Notes: generated from the sequence alone by a model not told the origin. A stretch of DNA of 64,000 bases from JBMNCQ01 sp049366715 (GCA_049366715.1 JBMNCQ010000054.1:124001-188000); one strand, 5' to 3'; counted from the stretch's first letter, positions 8,943 through 16,632 are shown. Program-made: numbers and translations.

Positions 8943-8990
8943 CGAATTTCAGGCGAATAGCTGACGATTTTCTCCTGGAGCTTATGTTAT
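8939..8990 (+). promoter_or_regulatory. Late-promoter-like element, copy 2
   Basis: The second copy of the element at 7983-8034, overlapping the regulator's stop codon. CTGACGAATTT and CTGACGATTTT form a direct repeat 22 bp apart, followed 15 bases on by TATGTTAT (8983-8990). It should fire into the Ig/lysis/fibre genes. Confidence 0.65.
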
Positions 8991-9030
8991 GCTGATGATA
9001 GCAAATGCTATGGGCAAAATTTAATCTGTA

Positions 9031-9067
9031 TAAGATTGGCAGTCTTCCGGGGCTGTCTTATTTTTTG
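9031..9067 (+). terminator. Possible leader terminator about 40 nt after late promoter copy 2
   Basis: TAAGATT-GGCAG, loop, CTGTC-TTA followed by T6. The stem is only moderate (one G-U pair and a small bulge). If real, it makes a short leader RNA that would need antitermination. Confidence 0.4.
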
Positions 9068-9098
9068 GAATTTTTATTAGAAAGGAGGTGAAGTATAT

Positions 9099-9307
9099 TG
9101 AAAATGAGGGACAACTTAATGGCGCTGGATTAGGATATCGTTACCGGGAGCGGTGTAGCTTATGCTCTGCATGAATGCTAACTGCCGCGTAACTTATCTA
9201 TTTCCACCTCTTTTGGAAAATGGTCATTACTCAGAAATTTAGATCAGGTAGTAAAACTGCAAACTTCCGATGTGGTGGATAAAGTATTAAAAATCCCCAT
9301 GGATTGA
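9099..9307 (+). pseudogene. Decayed phage gene remnants
   Basis: After a perfect AAAGGAGGTG (9081-9090) a TTG start opens MKMRDNLMALD and stops at TAG. The same start, with the same stop-prone decay, recurs at 16427 (MKVRDNLIAL). Another frame from about 9197 reads NLSISTSFGKWSLLRNLDQV and ends IPMD at 9307, which looks coding but has no start. I read this as the broken remains of one or two tail genes. Their family is not recognisable. Confidence 0.45.
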
Positions 9308-9318
9308 TTATAGCAAGT

Positions 9319-9355
9319 ATTCCCAGGGATTAGGAGCTGGCCCCTGGGAATTTTA
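9319..9355 (+). terminator. Intrinsic terminator before the Ig-protein genes
   Basis: A 10-bp stem, ATTCCCAGGG with CCCTGGGAAT, 13-base loop, then TTTATTT. It lies between late promoter copy 2 and the gene at 9392, so expression of that gene needs read-through or another start. Confidence 0.75.
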
Positions 9356-9391
9356 TTTAGATTAAATTTAGTATTTTAGGAGGCGATAAAA

Positions 9392-10072
9392 ATGGCTAAT
9401 TATTTTAACCTGACATTGGATACCACCGGTCCGGCCAATCCCAGTATTTTTATAGAAAGCGGGGCAACATATACAACCCAGCAACTGGTGGATTGCACTA
9501 TAGGGACTACGGATGGTGATACCACAGGATACCAGATGAAAATCTGGGGAGATGTAGACACAGCCTATGACGTAAATATTCAGGATATTGAAACTACTTC
9601 CAGTTGGATAACTTTTGCCGGGGCCAAACAAATTCAACTGGCAGCCGGTAATGGCGAGAAATACCTTTATTTAAAGATTAGGGATGATGTGTATAACGAG
9701 TCTGGGCAAGGATCAGATTCTATTATTTTGAACACAACATTACCTGCAGTGAGCATTACCGGACCTGATGCAGCTAAGATTTCTAAAATTACAGGTAAAA
9801 ATGTATGTTCATTCAGCTTCCGGGCAGACTGCATATTTGACGAATATAAAGTCAAGGTAGTAGCTGGTTTCGGTTCTGTTCATGATACAGGCACTTTAAT
9901 ACCTACGTCAGGAGGAAGTATCAATATGAGCGGTGCTGACGGCGGATATCCGGCAGCAACTCCTATTAACTGTACTATTTACGGTACAGACTTAGAAACT
10001 GTCTCAAGTGGTGATGGAGTAAAACTCATCAAATTGTTCGTTAAAGATGAATCGGGTCAATGGTCAGTTTAG
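9392..10072 (+). CDS. Phage-tail-associated Ig-like surface protein
   Basis: 226 aa, with a GGAGG site before ATG 9392. It opens MANYFNLTLDTTGP, a start seen again in the 11287 gene. Two beta-rich domains follow: residues ~1-110 (with YQMKIWGDVD and KIRDDVYNES) and ~115-226 (ISKITGKNVCSFSF, ending DESGQWSV). The second domain is repeated at the end of the 10149 product. There is no signal peptide or anchor, so export as a particle component is more likely than secretion. A tail-tip or receptor-binding role is inferred from position beside the lysis and fibre genes; the function is otherwise unknown. Confidence 0.55.
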   Translation: MANYFNLTLDTTGPANPSIFIESGATYTTQQLVDCTIGTTDGDTTGYQMKIWGDVDTAYDVNIQDIETTSSWITFAGAKQIQLAAGNGEKYLYLKIRDDVYNESGQGSDSIILNTTLPAVSITGPDAAKISKITGKNVCSFSFRADCIFDEYKVKVVAGFGSVHDTGTLIPTSGGSINMSGADGGYPAATPINCTIYGTDLETVSSGDGVKLIKLFVKDESGQWSV

Positions 10073-10148
10073 TAAATTTTGGTTAAATTGTACAATCTCG
10101 GTCAGGACTACCGGTTCGTATGATATATATCGTTTGGTGGTGAGATAG

Positions 10149-11294
10149 ATGGTATTTGCAGGCGGGGATGGGACTGAACAAAATCCATATCAAATAACAA
10201 CTTTAGCACAATTAGATGAAGTTAAAAATGATTTAACCGCTCATTATATGCTTATGAATGATATAGATGCTAGTGATACAGTAAATTGGATTAATATTGA
10301 ACTGGGATTAATAGGATTTGTTCCTATTGGTTGTTCTTCCTTGGATGTTTATTTCTCTGGTTGCTTTGATGGCAATGGTCATAGTGTGAAAAATATTTAC
10401 ATAGAAAGTTCTAATGTCTGGGACCTATCACTGTTTGGAGTGACTTCATCAATAGCAAAAATCCGTAATTTAGGATTAATAGATCCAATAACAAGGGGAT
10501 TGGGTACTGGAGAGATAGGTAGTCTTGTGGGCTGGAATGAAGGACTAGTTGAAAATTGTTACACTGCTGGCGGAACTGCCTTTGGTACATGGGCAGTAGC
10601 ATCATTTATTGCTTATAATAGCGGAGGAATTATTCGAAATTGTTATTCTATAAATTGCGATGTTCAGGGAGAAGAGTCTAGCGGCTTTGTAACTTTTAGT
10701 AATGATAATGCGCAAATTATTAATTGTTATACTTCATGTACTACTCAATCATCTGATTATTATAATACAGGTTTTATAAGATGGAGTGATAGTAGTAACG
10801 GGGTTACTAATTGCTATTTCGATATTGATTATTCTGATCTGAATATTGATGATTCGTTTTTAGGAACTGGTCTTACTACAACTGAGATGAAAACACAATC
10901 ATCCTATACCAATTGGGATTTTGAAAATACTTGGATAATGATTAATGATGATTATCCAACCTTAAGGGTATTCAACGAACTTCAGAATCCTCCAAGTACA
11001 GCCCCTATAATAACAATAGCAAATATAACTACGACAAAAATATCTGATGAAATAGGTAAAGATATATGCACGGTAACATTTACTACTGATCAAGATATTG
11101 TTGAATGGGAAGCTAGAGCAGATGGGAATGGAGCAGGACAAGGTGATTTGGTCGGAAGTGGGATAGGTCCAATTACAGTTGGAACAGAAATCACCTTTGA
11201 TATTGAAAACGAAGAATTAACTTTTGGAAATAAAACATATCGGATTAATATTTATGGCCAAAATGAGCAGGGAGTGTGGTCAGAGTATGAGTAG
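10149..11294 (+). CDS. GLUG-motif beta-helix protein with C-terminal Ig-like domain
   Basis: 381 aa. The N-terminal ~260 residues have the GGDGTEQNPYQITTLAQL opening and repeats of the GLUG/adhesin kind (GSLVGWNEGLVENCYTAGG, then SGGIIRNCYS and NAQIINCYTS), predicting a right-handed beta-helix. Residues ~285-381 repeat the second domain of the preceding gene (KISDEIGKDICTVTF, ending NEQGVWSEYE). There is no signal peptide. The DNA is markedly more AT-rich than the tail genes, which suggests separate acquisition. It overlaps the next start by 8 bp. A host-recognition or adhesion role is an inference. Confidence 0.6.
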   Translation: MVFAGGDGTEQNPYQITTLAQLDEVKNDLTAHYMLMNDIDASDTVNWINIELGLIGFVPIGCSSLDVYFSGCFDGNGHSVKNIYIESSNVWDLSLFGVTSSIAKIRNLGLIDPITRGLGTGEIGSLVGWNEGLVENCYTAGGTAFGTWAVASFIAYNSGGIIRNCYSINCDVQGEESSGFVTFSNDNAQIINCYTSCTTQSSDYYNTGFIRWSDSSNGVTNCYFDIDYSDLNIDDSFLGTGLTTTEMKTQSSYTNWDFENTWIMINDDYPTLRVFNELQNPPSTAPIITIANITTTKISDEIGKDICTVTFTTDQDIVEWEARADGNGAGQGDLVGSGIGPITVGTEITFDIENEELTFGNKTYRINIYGQNEQGVWSEYE

Positions 11295-11694
11295 CTATTT
11301 TACTCTTGAATTAGATACTACTTCTCCAAGTTTAGAAATATTTGCCCCGGATTATACCATGAAAGATACAGAGACAGAAATAAGAATTACAGCCAATGAA
11401 AATCTAAGTACGTTTCAGGAAATTTATATAATAGATAGCTTAGGACAAAGACATGATCATATATTCGCTTATCAAGGAAATGTATTTGCAGGAATTCTTA
11501 ATTTTAATAATTTTCCTAGTGGTCCGGCTACAATATATGCATATCTAAAAGATGATCTTTATAATTTAGCCAGTATAACAAAAACAATTGCTGTTATATC
11601 GGATCAAGTATTAAAAATTATTACCGATGAGCTTTCAAACAAATTTTCTTTAAGAGAATATACCCTTTTAGATTTAGTCAATATGGAGTATTAA
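11287..11694 (+). CDS. Small Ig-like surface protein, possibly frameshifted at its 3' end
   Basis: 135 aa from ATG 11287, which overlaps the previous stop; the longer frame from 11224 lacks a ribosome site. The start, MSSYFTLELDTTSP, parallels MANYFNLTLDTTGP of the 9392 product, so both carry the same N-terminal domain. The frame stops at ...LVNMEY. The next ~85 bases read in the -1 frame as LRDITFIEETTPIIISDKIL and end at 11780, as if the tail had been split off by a frameshift. No slippery heptamer is present, so decay or an annotation-level frameshift is more likely than programmed shifting. Confidence 0.5.
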   Translation: MSSYFTLELDTTSPSLEIFAPDYTMKDTETEIRITANENLSTFQEIYIIDSLGQRHDHIFAYQGNVFAGILNFNNFPSGPATIYAYLKDDLYNLASITKTIAVISDQVLKIITDELSNKFSLREYTLLDLVNMEY

Positions 11695-11780
11695 GGGACA
11701 TTACTTTCATAGAAGAAACAACTCCAATCATAATTTCAGATAAAATTCTGGAAATCTTATTAGAAATTGAGGTGTTGTAA

Positions 11781-12068
11781 ATGACCCTGACCTATTATCA
11801 AACGGGAAATACTGTCAGACTTCAATGTACCTTTAAAAATTTTGATAACATAGCAGTTGATCCGGATTCAGTAAAAGTAGTCTTTTATAATGACAAATAT
11901 GAGAAATTTGAAGAATTTATTTTAAACAGTGCCAATAGAATTTCAACCGGAAACTATTTCTTTGACTATATTGCTGATGAAGAAAAAAATGTTTATTACG
12001 AATGGTATGCTGAAATAGAAGGGACGCCGTTTTTAAAAAGAAGTAAGCTAAGTTTTAGATTTGTATAA
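11781..12068 (+). CDS. Small beta-sandwich phage protein
   Basis: 95 aa, with GAGG a few bases before ATG 11781. It is a single compact domain with alternating strands (VRLQCTFKNF, VKVVFYND, YYEWYAEIEG). Proteins of this layout are common next to Gram-positive tail-fibre genes. No catalytic motif is visible and the exact family is not recognised. It closes the Ig/GLUG gene set. About 120 bases without a gene follow, with a CCTCCTTTTTT / AAAAAAGGAGG hairpin. Confidence 0.45.
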   Translation: MTLTYYQTGNTVRLQCTFKNFDNIAVDPDSVKVVFYNDKYEKFEEFILNSANRISTGNYFFDYIADEEKNVYYEWYAEIEGTPFLKRSKLSFRFV

Positions 12069-12186
12069 AGAGGAAGAATTTTTATATCCCCTCCTTTTTT
12101 CATAATGTAATTAAAAAAAGGAGGTCTTATTAATTGTATAACAAAGAATAGAACCTGTTGTTAATTGTGGAAGGCGGTGAGCCTGT

Positions 12187-12453
12187 TTGAGTGATAATGA
12201 CACCAGGGAATTAAAGGAGCAGCTGGGTGAAATTCAAAAAGGATTGACCAAACTGGGCAATCAAGTTTCGGCTATGCAGAGTACCGTTGACCTGCTGGTG
12301 CAGGGCAGAATTAAAACCTGTAAGGATAGTAGTCAGGAGGAAGCAAAAAGCCAGGACCCTATGGCGAAAGTAACCATGGCGGCTCTGGAAATTATCCGTA
12401 TGGTGGTTGCAGCTTTAACCGGTTATCTGGCCGGGAGGGGAGGTGGGAATTAG
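12187..12453 (+). CDS. XhlA-like haemolysin/holin accessory protein
   Basis: 88 aa from TTG 12187 (AAGGCGGTGAG upstream). The N-terminal ~45 residues form a coiled-coil stretch (ELKEQLGEIQKGLTKLGNQV) and the C-terminal ~25 a hydrophobic segment (ALEIIRMVVAALTGYLAG). This matches the XhlA layout; in PBSX, XhlA works with XhlB and an amidase in lysis. The stop overlaps the amidase start by one base. Size, topology and neighbourhood all fit a lysis cassette, though sequence identity to XhlA is not provable by eye. Confidence 0.65.
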   Translation: MSDNDTRELKEQLGEIQKGLTKLGNQVSAMQSTVDLLVQGRIKTCKDSSQEEAKSQDPMAKVTMAALEIIRMVVAALTGYLAGRGGGN

Positions 12454-13205
12454 TGGAGATCGTTGATTTAAGAAAGGAATTGCCCCGGCATGGCGGCAAG
12501 AAATATAAAAGCCGGGAATTAAAGCAGATCCGTAAAGCAGCCCTGCATCATTCTATGACTGCAAGCGGGGATGCTTTTTCTTTTGCCCATTATCATATTC
12601 AGGAAAATGACTGGCCGGGCATCGGCTATCATTATGTAATCTGTATTGACGGGAAAATTCAGTGGTGCCATGACCTGGAAACTATTACTTATCATGTAGG
12701 CAACTCCAATGACCAGGCGTTGGGCATTTGCCTGGTGGGGGATTTCCGCCAGGGTGGGCAGCCTACCGGGGAGCAATGGCAGGCCCTGAGGGAACTGGGC
12801 CGTTACATTTTACAGGTATTGCCCTGGCTAACGCCGGAGGATTTCTGGGGGCACAGCCAATTCCCCGGCTACAGTTGGAAGCAGTGCCCGGTAATCGATA
12901 TGGAAAGGGTGAGAAAATTGCTGGTGCAGGAAAAGGAATTGAAAGCCGTTGACGTGGAGGTAAACGGGGTCGTGATTCCGGGTTATATCAAAACTGATGA
13001 AGAGCGGTCCTATGTGCAGGTTAAACAATTAGCCGAATTGTTAGAAGCCACCTTATATTATGATGAGTCAAAGGGAAAAGTGGTCTTGGATATTCTATCT
13101 TATCTGGAACTGCGGACCCAGGCCAATTATTTGGATAAAGAAAATGAGGCTTTAGAGGAAAAATTACGGAAGATCAGTCAAATAGCAGCTAATTATGAGC
13201 TGTAG
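12453..13205 (+). CDS. N-acetylmuramoyl-L-alanine amidase (endolysin)
   Basis: 250 aa from GTG 12453, overlapping the upstream stop. Residues ~25-155 are an Amidase_2 (T7 lysozyme-like) zinc amidase: zinc ligands expected at His32/33, His134 and Cys145 (ALHHS, GHSQFPG, KQCPV), plus GIGYHYVI. Residues ~165-215 (VNGVVIPGYIKTDEERSYV) resemble the copper-amine-oxidase N-like domain often used for wall or substrate docking. The last ~25 are helical. It cleaves the bond between MurNAc and the stem peptide. There is no signal peptide, so release must depend on a holin. It sits between the XhlA-like and holin-like genes. Confidence 0.9.
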   Translation: MEIVDLRKELPRHGGKKYKSRELKQIRKAALHHSMTASGDAFSFAHYHIQENDWPGIGYHYVICIDGKIQWCHDLETITYHVGNSNDQALGICLVGDFRQGGQPTGEQWQALRELGRYILQVLPWLTPEDFWGHSQFPGYSWKQCPVIDMERVRKLLVQEKELKAVDVEVNGVVIPGYIKTDEERSYVQVKQLAELLEATLYYDESKGKVVLDILSYLELRTQANYLDKENEALEEKLRKISQIAANYEL

Positions 13206-13220
13206 ATAGGAGGGATTTGT

Positions 13221-13553
13221 GTGGATGTCTTAGCAGCGGCCTTTATCCTGGCTTTATTTATCCAAATGCTGACCGGCCGCTTTAAGCGTTTTATCAGTAG
13301 CAAGCATACGGAAATCGTGGCTGTTATCACCGGGATCGTGCTTTGCTTGATCTATCGGGCCGGTATTTTAGAAATGCTGGGGTTAACAGCAATTTCCCTA
13401 AAAATCCCGGGTGCGGTGTTGGGGGATGTGGTGCTGAATTTTGCCTTTGTCGATTATATCCTGACTGGTATCGCCATCTCCGGCGGGGCCTCGGGATTAT
13501 ATGATCTGGGAAAGAATATACTGGAAATCTTACAAAAGCCCCGGGAAGCATAG
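13221..13553 (+). CDS. Holin-like small membrane protein
   Basis: 110 aa from GTG 13221 (AGGAGG upstream). It has about three hydrophobic segments (MDVLAAAFILALFIQML; IVAVITGIVLCLIY; YILTGIAISGGASGLYDLG). It follows the amidase directly, so it is the likely pore former that releases the enzyme and the particles. A decayed duplicate of its middle and 3' part lies at 16081-16349. The family is not certain; the call rests on size, topology and position. Confidence 0.65.
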   Translation: MDVLAAAFILALFIQMLTGRFKRFISSKHTEIVAVITGIVLCLIYRAGILEMLGLTAISLKIPGAVLGDVVLNFAFVDYILTGIAISGGASGLYDLGKNILEILQKPREA

Positions 13554-13664
13554 GGAAGCTCGGGGACAGAATGTCCCTCAAAAAGATTGAAACTCTTAGG
13601 TTGGAGGAATGTCCCGATTAATGCGGATGAACACGGATTAATAAAAAGCGGAGGTGTATTGTTA

Positions 13665-14846
13665 ATGCCGGATCTAACGACAAGATTAGGCCTTAAGAAA
13701 CCCCTGGGGAATGAAACCTTTACCAGGCAGAGTTACAATGAAAATTTGGATTTGCTTGACCAGAATGCGGAAACCCCTGACGGAGCCCAAGCCAAAGCCA
13801 CTGCCGCAGAAACCGCGGCCAAGGTCTACACTGACCAGGAAGTGGGTAGTGTTCAGGATGAGATTGGTGCACATAAGGCAGATGAAGCGATTAATGCACA
13901 TACACCGCAAAATGTTGGCTTAAGTAATGTACCTAATATAGATTTTAGAAATTATGGTCTAGGCTCCTCTTGTGTACATACTGCTAATTTAAATGACTTA
14001 ACTGCTAGTGGGTTTTATAAAATTTCTAGCACTGATGCACCTACGGGGAATGCACCTAATATTTCAGGTGCATGGGAAGTTATACATTGGCGATATGACT
14101 CAAATTCTGCATCACAAATTGCACAAAGTGCAGGTGGTGATGAAACTACACTTATAAAATTATATATAAGAAATAAAGGCAGCGGGGCGTGGACGCCATG
14201 GCAAGAAGTATTACACACCGGGACCTGGAATCCTTTTGGTAATCAAATTTCAATAGGGGAAAATAGTGAAGCTGCAGGTGCGGGAATGGTAGCTATTGGC
14301 AGGAACGTTAAAGCACTATTGGGTAATGGTGTAGGTATTGGTGAGGTAATTACTGCCCCATATAGAGGCATAAGAATAGGAAGGGACGCAAGTGCAGAAC
14401 CAATAGCTGGAGATTATGCTATAGGTCTAGGTTGGACAGCAAAAGTTGAAGGGTATAATGCTATAGCTATTGGAAGAAATGCTATAGCAAATGCCGCCAA
14501 TGCAATAGCGTTAGGAGAAAACGCAACTATAGCCCTAGATCAATCAGGAGGTATAGCGTTAGGTGCTAATACAGATGCAGCACAAGACGCAGTAGCAGTT
14601 GGAGCACAAGCACAGGCTCTATATAACCGCTCAGTTGCCATTGGTAGAGAAGCTACAACAAGCAAAAACGACGAGATAGTTTTAGGTCGAGAAGACGGAG
14701 CCTGTGATGTTAGAATACCAGGTAAAACTATAGTAGGCAACAATACGGCATATACCACCAAGCAAGCTAGGAATATTATTCTTTCAACAGCCGACCCATC
14801 AGGAACCCCAGGAAACGGTGACATATTTATAAAATACAAGCCATAG
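13665..14846 (+). CDS. Tail fibre protein with YadA-like head repeats (fibre 1)
   Basis: 393 aa from ATG 13665 (GGAGGTG at 13650-13656); the open frame from 13587 is non-coding leader. Residues 1-85 (TTRLGLKKPLGNETFTRQSY) are closely similar to the start of fibre 3 (40719), which marks a shared particle-attachment domain. Residues ~215-350 hold repeats of the kind AIAIGRNAIANAANAIALG, as in the trimeric YadA head. The C-terminus ends DPSGTPGNGDIFI, again like fibre 3. It is probably a homotrimeric fibre whose middle sets the target. The next genes complete a four-gene fibre set. Confidence 0.75.
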   Translation: MPDLTTRLGLKKPLGNETFTRQSYNENLDLLDQNAETPDGAQAKATAAETAAKVYTDQEVGSVQDEIGAHKADEAINAHTPQNVGLSNVPNIDFRNYGLGSSCVHTANLNDLTASGFYKISSTDAPTGNAPNISGAWEVIHWRYDSNSASQIAQSAGGDETTLIKLYIRNKGSGAWTPWQEVLHTGTWNPFGNQISIGENSEAAGAGMVAIGRNVKALLGNGVGIGEVITAPYRGIRIGRDASAEPIAGDYAIGLGWTAKVEGYNAIAIGRNAIANAANAIALGENATIALDQSGGIALGANTDAAQDAVAVGAQAQALYNRSVAIGREATTSKNDEIVLGREDGACDVRIPGKTIVGNNTAYTTKQARNIILSTADPSGTPGNGDIFIKYKP

Positions 14847-14858
14847 GTGGTGGTTAAT

Positions 14859-15422
14859 TTGCACGTAGGTATAGGTGGACAATACAAAGAAGTAGAAAAT
14901 ATATGGGTAGGCGTTGATGGTGTTTGGAAAGAAAAAGATGCTGTTTTTTGTGGTATAGACGGGGAGTGGAAGCCTTCTGACTATATTGCATTGGTTAGCG
15001 GTAGGTTGAGTGGCGATGAAAGTTATTATGTTGTTAATGCCGATAACATTGAATTATACGCCAAAAGGTCTGCCACAGGTACACAAGCAGGCACTTCCGT
15101 TGTAACTGATGTTCCAGTTAGTTTGACAGGAGTATCTACAATAAGTGTAGAATGGGATTTTGAGTGTGAAGGTACGAATAATACTAATGCACACTTTATT
15201 GCATCCACAAACAAGACAGGCTCTAATTCAGTATTTGATGCTCGCTATTGGACTGAAAGAGCATTTACTAAAAAAATACAAGTATTAGACGTTTCAAATT
15301 TAGACGGAGATTTTTATTTAAGGTGTCATGCACAGGTGACATCTACTGCCAGTATATCGCAATTTTCGAAAGTGAGAGTTTACAGATTATGGTTAGATGA
15401 TAATCTAATTTGGGAGGGTTGA
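14859..15422 (+). CDS. Fibre-tip or fibre-associated protein
   Basis: 187 aa from TTG 14859 after GGTGGTGG; GTG 14847 in the same frame is too close to that site. The N-terminus has short aromatic repeats (ENIWVGVDGVWKEKDAVFCG, then IDGEWKP), paralleled by the WEKVSGTWVK repeats of the 41590 product at the same place after fibre 3. The rest is beta-rich (VPVSLTGVSTISVEWDFECE) and ends in KVRVYRLWLDDNLIW. No enzymatic motif is seen. A receptor-binding tip or capping function is inferred from synteny. Confidence 0.5.
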   Translation: MHVGIGGQYKEVENIWVGVDGVWKEKDAVFCGIDGEWKPSDYIALVSGRLSGDESYYVVNADNIELYAKRSATGTQAGTSVVTDVPVSLTGVSTISVEWDFECEGTNNTNAHFIASTNKTGSNSVFDARYWTERAFTKKIQVLDVSNLDGDFYLRCHAQVTSTASISQFSKVRVYRLWLDDNLIWEG

Positions 15423-15423
15423 T

Positions 15424-15726
15424 ATGTTCTATTTAGAATACCAAAAAAGCAATGGGTATGTGATAGCAGTACATGATGTTGTGCCTAATGCAATAGATGA
15501 CAATGGTATTGCAAAGTCAGATAATTTTGTTCCAGGTGATGAATTTGAATATTTTATAATTATAAATGAGGTAGATGAAAATGGCATCCTAATTTCCGCA
15601 TCATCAATTAGGCAAGCACCTCCTGCTACGTATATTCTCAAAGAGTTAGCGACGGTTAAAAAAGAAAAAGCAGAGTTAGAAATGATAGTTGCCGACTTGC
15701 TGGTTGAAAAATTGGGGGTGGTTTAG
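15424..15726 (+). CDS. Small fibre-cluster protein (possible fibre chaperone)
   Basis: 100 aa, ATG 15424 directly after the upstream stop. The N-terminal part is beta-like (FYLEYQKSNGYVIAVHDVV). The end is a charged helix (ATVKKEKAELEMIVADLL) like the coiled C-terminus of the 42718 product (EIIQEQNEKIDLLLQMQ), which holds the same position in module B. XkdW-type or chaperone-like roles are possible but not shown by any motif. Confidence 0.4.
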   Translation: MFYLEYQKSNGYVIAVHDVVPNAIDDNGIAKSDNFVPGDEFEYFIIINEVDENGILISASSIRQAPPATYILKELATVKKEKAELEMIVADLLVEKLGVV

Positions 15727-15828
15727 TTGGATGAAAAAGAATTAAGATGGTGGAAATTTTTGCTTAGAATTGACAGAGTTTTAATAGAAGACATCCCAGA
15801 GCCCTATAAAACAGAACTGTCACAATAG
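15727..15828 (+). CDS. XkdX-like micropeptide
   Basis: 33 aa from TTG 15727, which directly abuts the upstream TAG. It reads DEKELRWWKFLLRIDRVLIE and ends in SQ. Tiny ORFs of 30-50 aa at this position (XkdX in PBSX) are typical of the end of fibre operons; the 43020 gene in module B is the counterpart. Coding status rests on tight packing and a codon-like sequence. Confidence 0.4.
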   Translation: MDEKELRWWKFLLRIDRVLIEDIPEPYKTELSQ

Positions 15829-15841
15829 GACAAAACTGCGC

Positions 15842-15868
15842 AATAAACCCGCTGGGGTTTATTTTTAT
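15842..15868 (+). terminator. Terminator ending the left fibre set
   Basis: Stem AATAAACCC/GGGTTTATT, small loop, T5. A copy with two base changes in the loop lies at 30660-30685. Confidence 0.75.
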
Positions 15869-15942
15869 ATACCGTATAACGTGCTAATCCGGCACGTTTT
15901 CTTTTTCTCAACCTTTACCTTTACCTAGCGCAGCGGTACCTG

Positions 15943-15963
15943 AAACGGGCGAGCCCGTTTTTT
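15943..15963 (+). terminator. Second terminator in the left direct repeat
   Basis: AAACGGGC-GA-GCCCGTTT followed by TTT. The equivalent place in the right repeat (near 30755) has lost the first arm, so only the left copy can stop transcription here. Confidence 0.65.
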
Positions 15964-15979
15964 AAGGAGGTGATGCCGG

Positions 15980-16410
15980 CTATGGGAATGAGATAAAGAT
16001 CAGCCTATAGTCCGTCGGTAGATGATGATTATGATGTAGACGGCAATTTGATCGTGTCTTTAAGCGTTAAATTTGACCTGAATTGTGGCAGTTGTCACCG
16101 GGATTGTGCTTTGCTTGATCTATCAGGCCGGTATTTTAGAAATGCTGGGATTAACAGCGATTTCCCTAAAAATCCCGGGGATGGTGTTGGGGGATATGGT
16201 GCTGAATTTTACCTTTGTCGATTACATCCTGACGGGTATCGCTATCTCCGGCGGGGCCTCGGGATTATATGATCTGGGTAAAAATTTATTGGAAATCTTG
16301 CAAAAGCCCCGGGAAGGAGAGGGAATTCGAGGACAATGTCCCAAAGATTGAAACTCTTAGGTTGGAGGAAATATCCCGGATCTAACGACAAGATTAGGCT
16401 GGCTCTTAGA
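15980..16410 (+). pseudogene. Chimeric scar of tail-terminator, holin and fibre-gene fragments
   Basis: Three relics in a row. 15985-16080 matches the middle of the module B gene at about 31155-31250 (VDDYDADGNLIVSL). 16081-16349 matches the holin gene at about 13317-13553, with the frame kept over much of its length. 16350-16410 matches the leader and first codons of fibre 1 (13577-13695) with an internal deletion. The order proves at least two deletion/recombination events. None of these pieces is likely to be expressed as a functional protein. Confidence 0.8.
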
Positions 16411-16426
16411 AAGGAAGTGAGGCTCA

Positions 16427-16590
16427 TTGAAAGTGAGAGACAACTTAATAGCGCTGTAATTAGTACAAGATAGTTTTGATTTCAGACTCATAGTGAATAA
16501 ACATTACTACCCGGCAGGCGGTCAGCGATCGTACCTACATCAAAACCACAGATTAGTTGTAGAGGGGACTTTTGGTCGCCCCTAGTATTT
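16427..16590 (+). pseudogene. Decayed phage gene remnant with in-frame stop
   Basis: TTG 16427 opens MKVRDNLIAL, hits TAA at 16457, then continues in the same frame as QDSFDFRLIVNKHYYPAGGQ and HRLVVEGTFGRP. The start and its ribosome-site region match the relic at 9099. A single nonsense codon separates two coding-like halves. The family is not recognised. Confidence 0.5.
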
Positions 16591-16632
16591 TTTGATAGTG
16601 GTCTGAATAGACACGATGAAGGATGTGTAACT

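Larger units (their letters stand above)
15821..15979. repeat. Left copy of a ~150-bp direct repeat flanking module A
   Basis: Nearly identical to 30639-30783, starting inside the last codon of the upstream gene in both places. It holds three hairpins: a terminator at 15842-15868, AACGTGC/GCACGTT with a T-rich tail at 15877-15908, and an AAACGGGC/GCCCGTTT terminator at 15943-15963. It ends with an AAGGAGGTGATGCCGG ribosome-site region. The right copy lacks 17 bases that include the first arm of the third hairpin. Confidence 0.85.

Noticed and set aside
9099..9180. Pyrrolysine-type read-through of the TAG in MKMRDNLMALD
   Set aside because: The frame after the TAG ends again within ~20 codons, and the sister relic at 16427 has TAA at almost the same place, so decay is the simpler reading.
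11650..11700. Programmed -1 frameshift at the end of the 11287 gene
   Set aside because: No X-XXY-YYZ heptamer in phase in the overlap, unlike the two chaperone genes.
13587..13664. Upstream start of fibre 1 at 13587
   Set aside because: It has no homology to fibre 3, the extension is read from a repeat-containing leader, and ATG 13665 has a good GGAGGTG.
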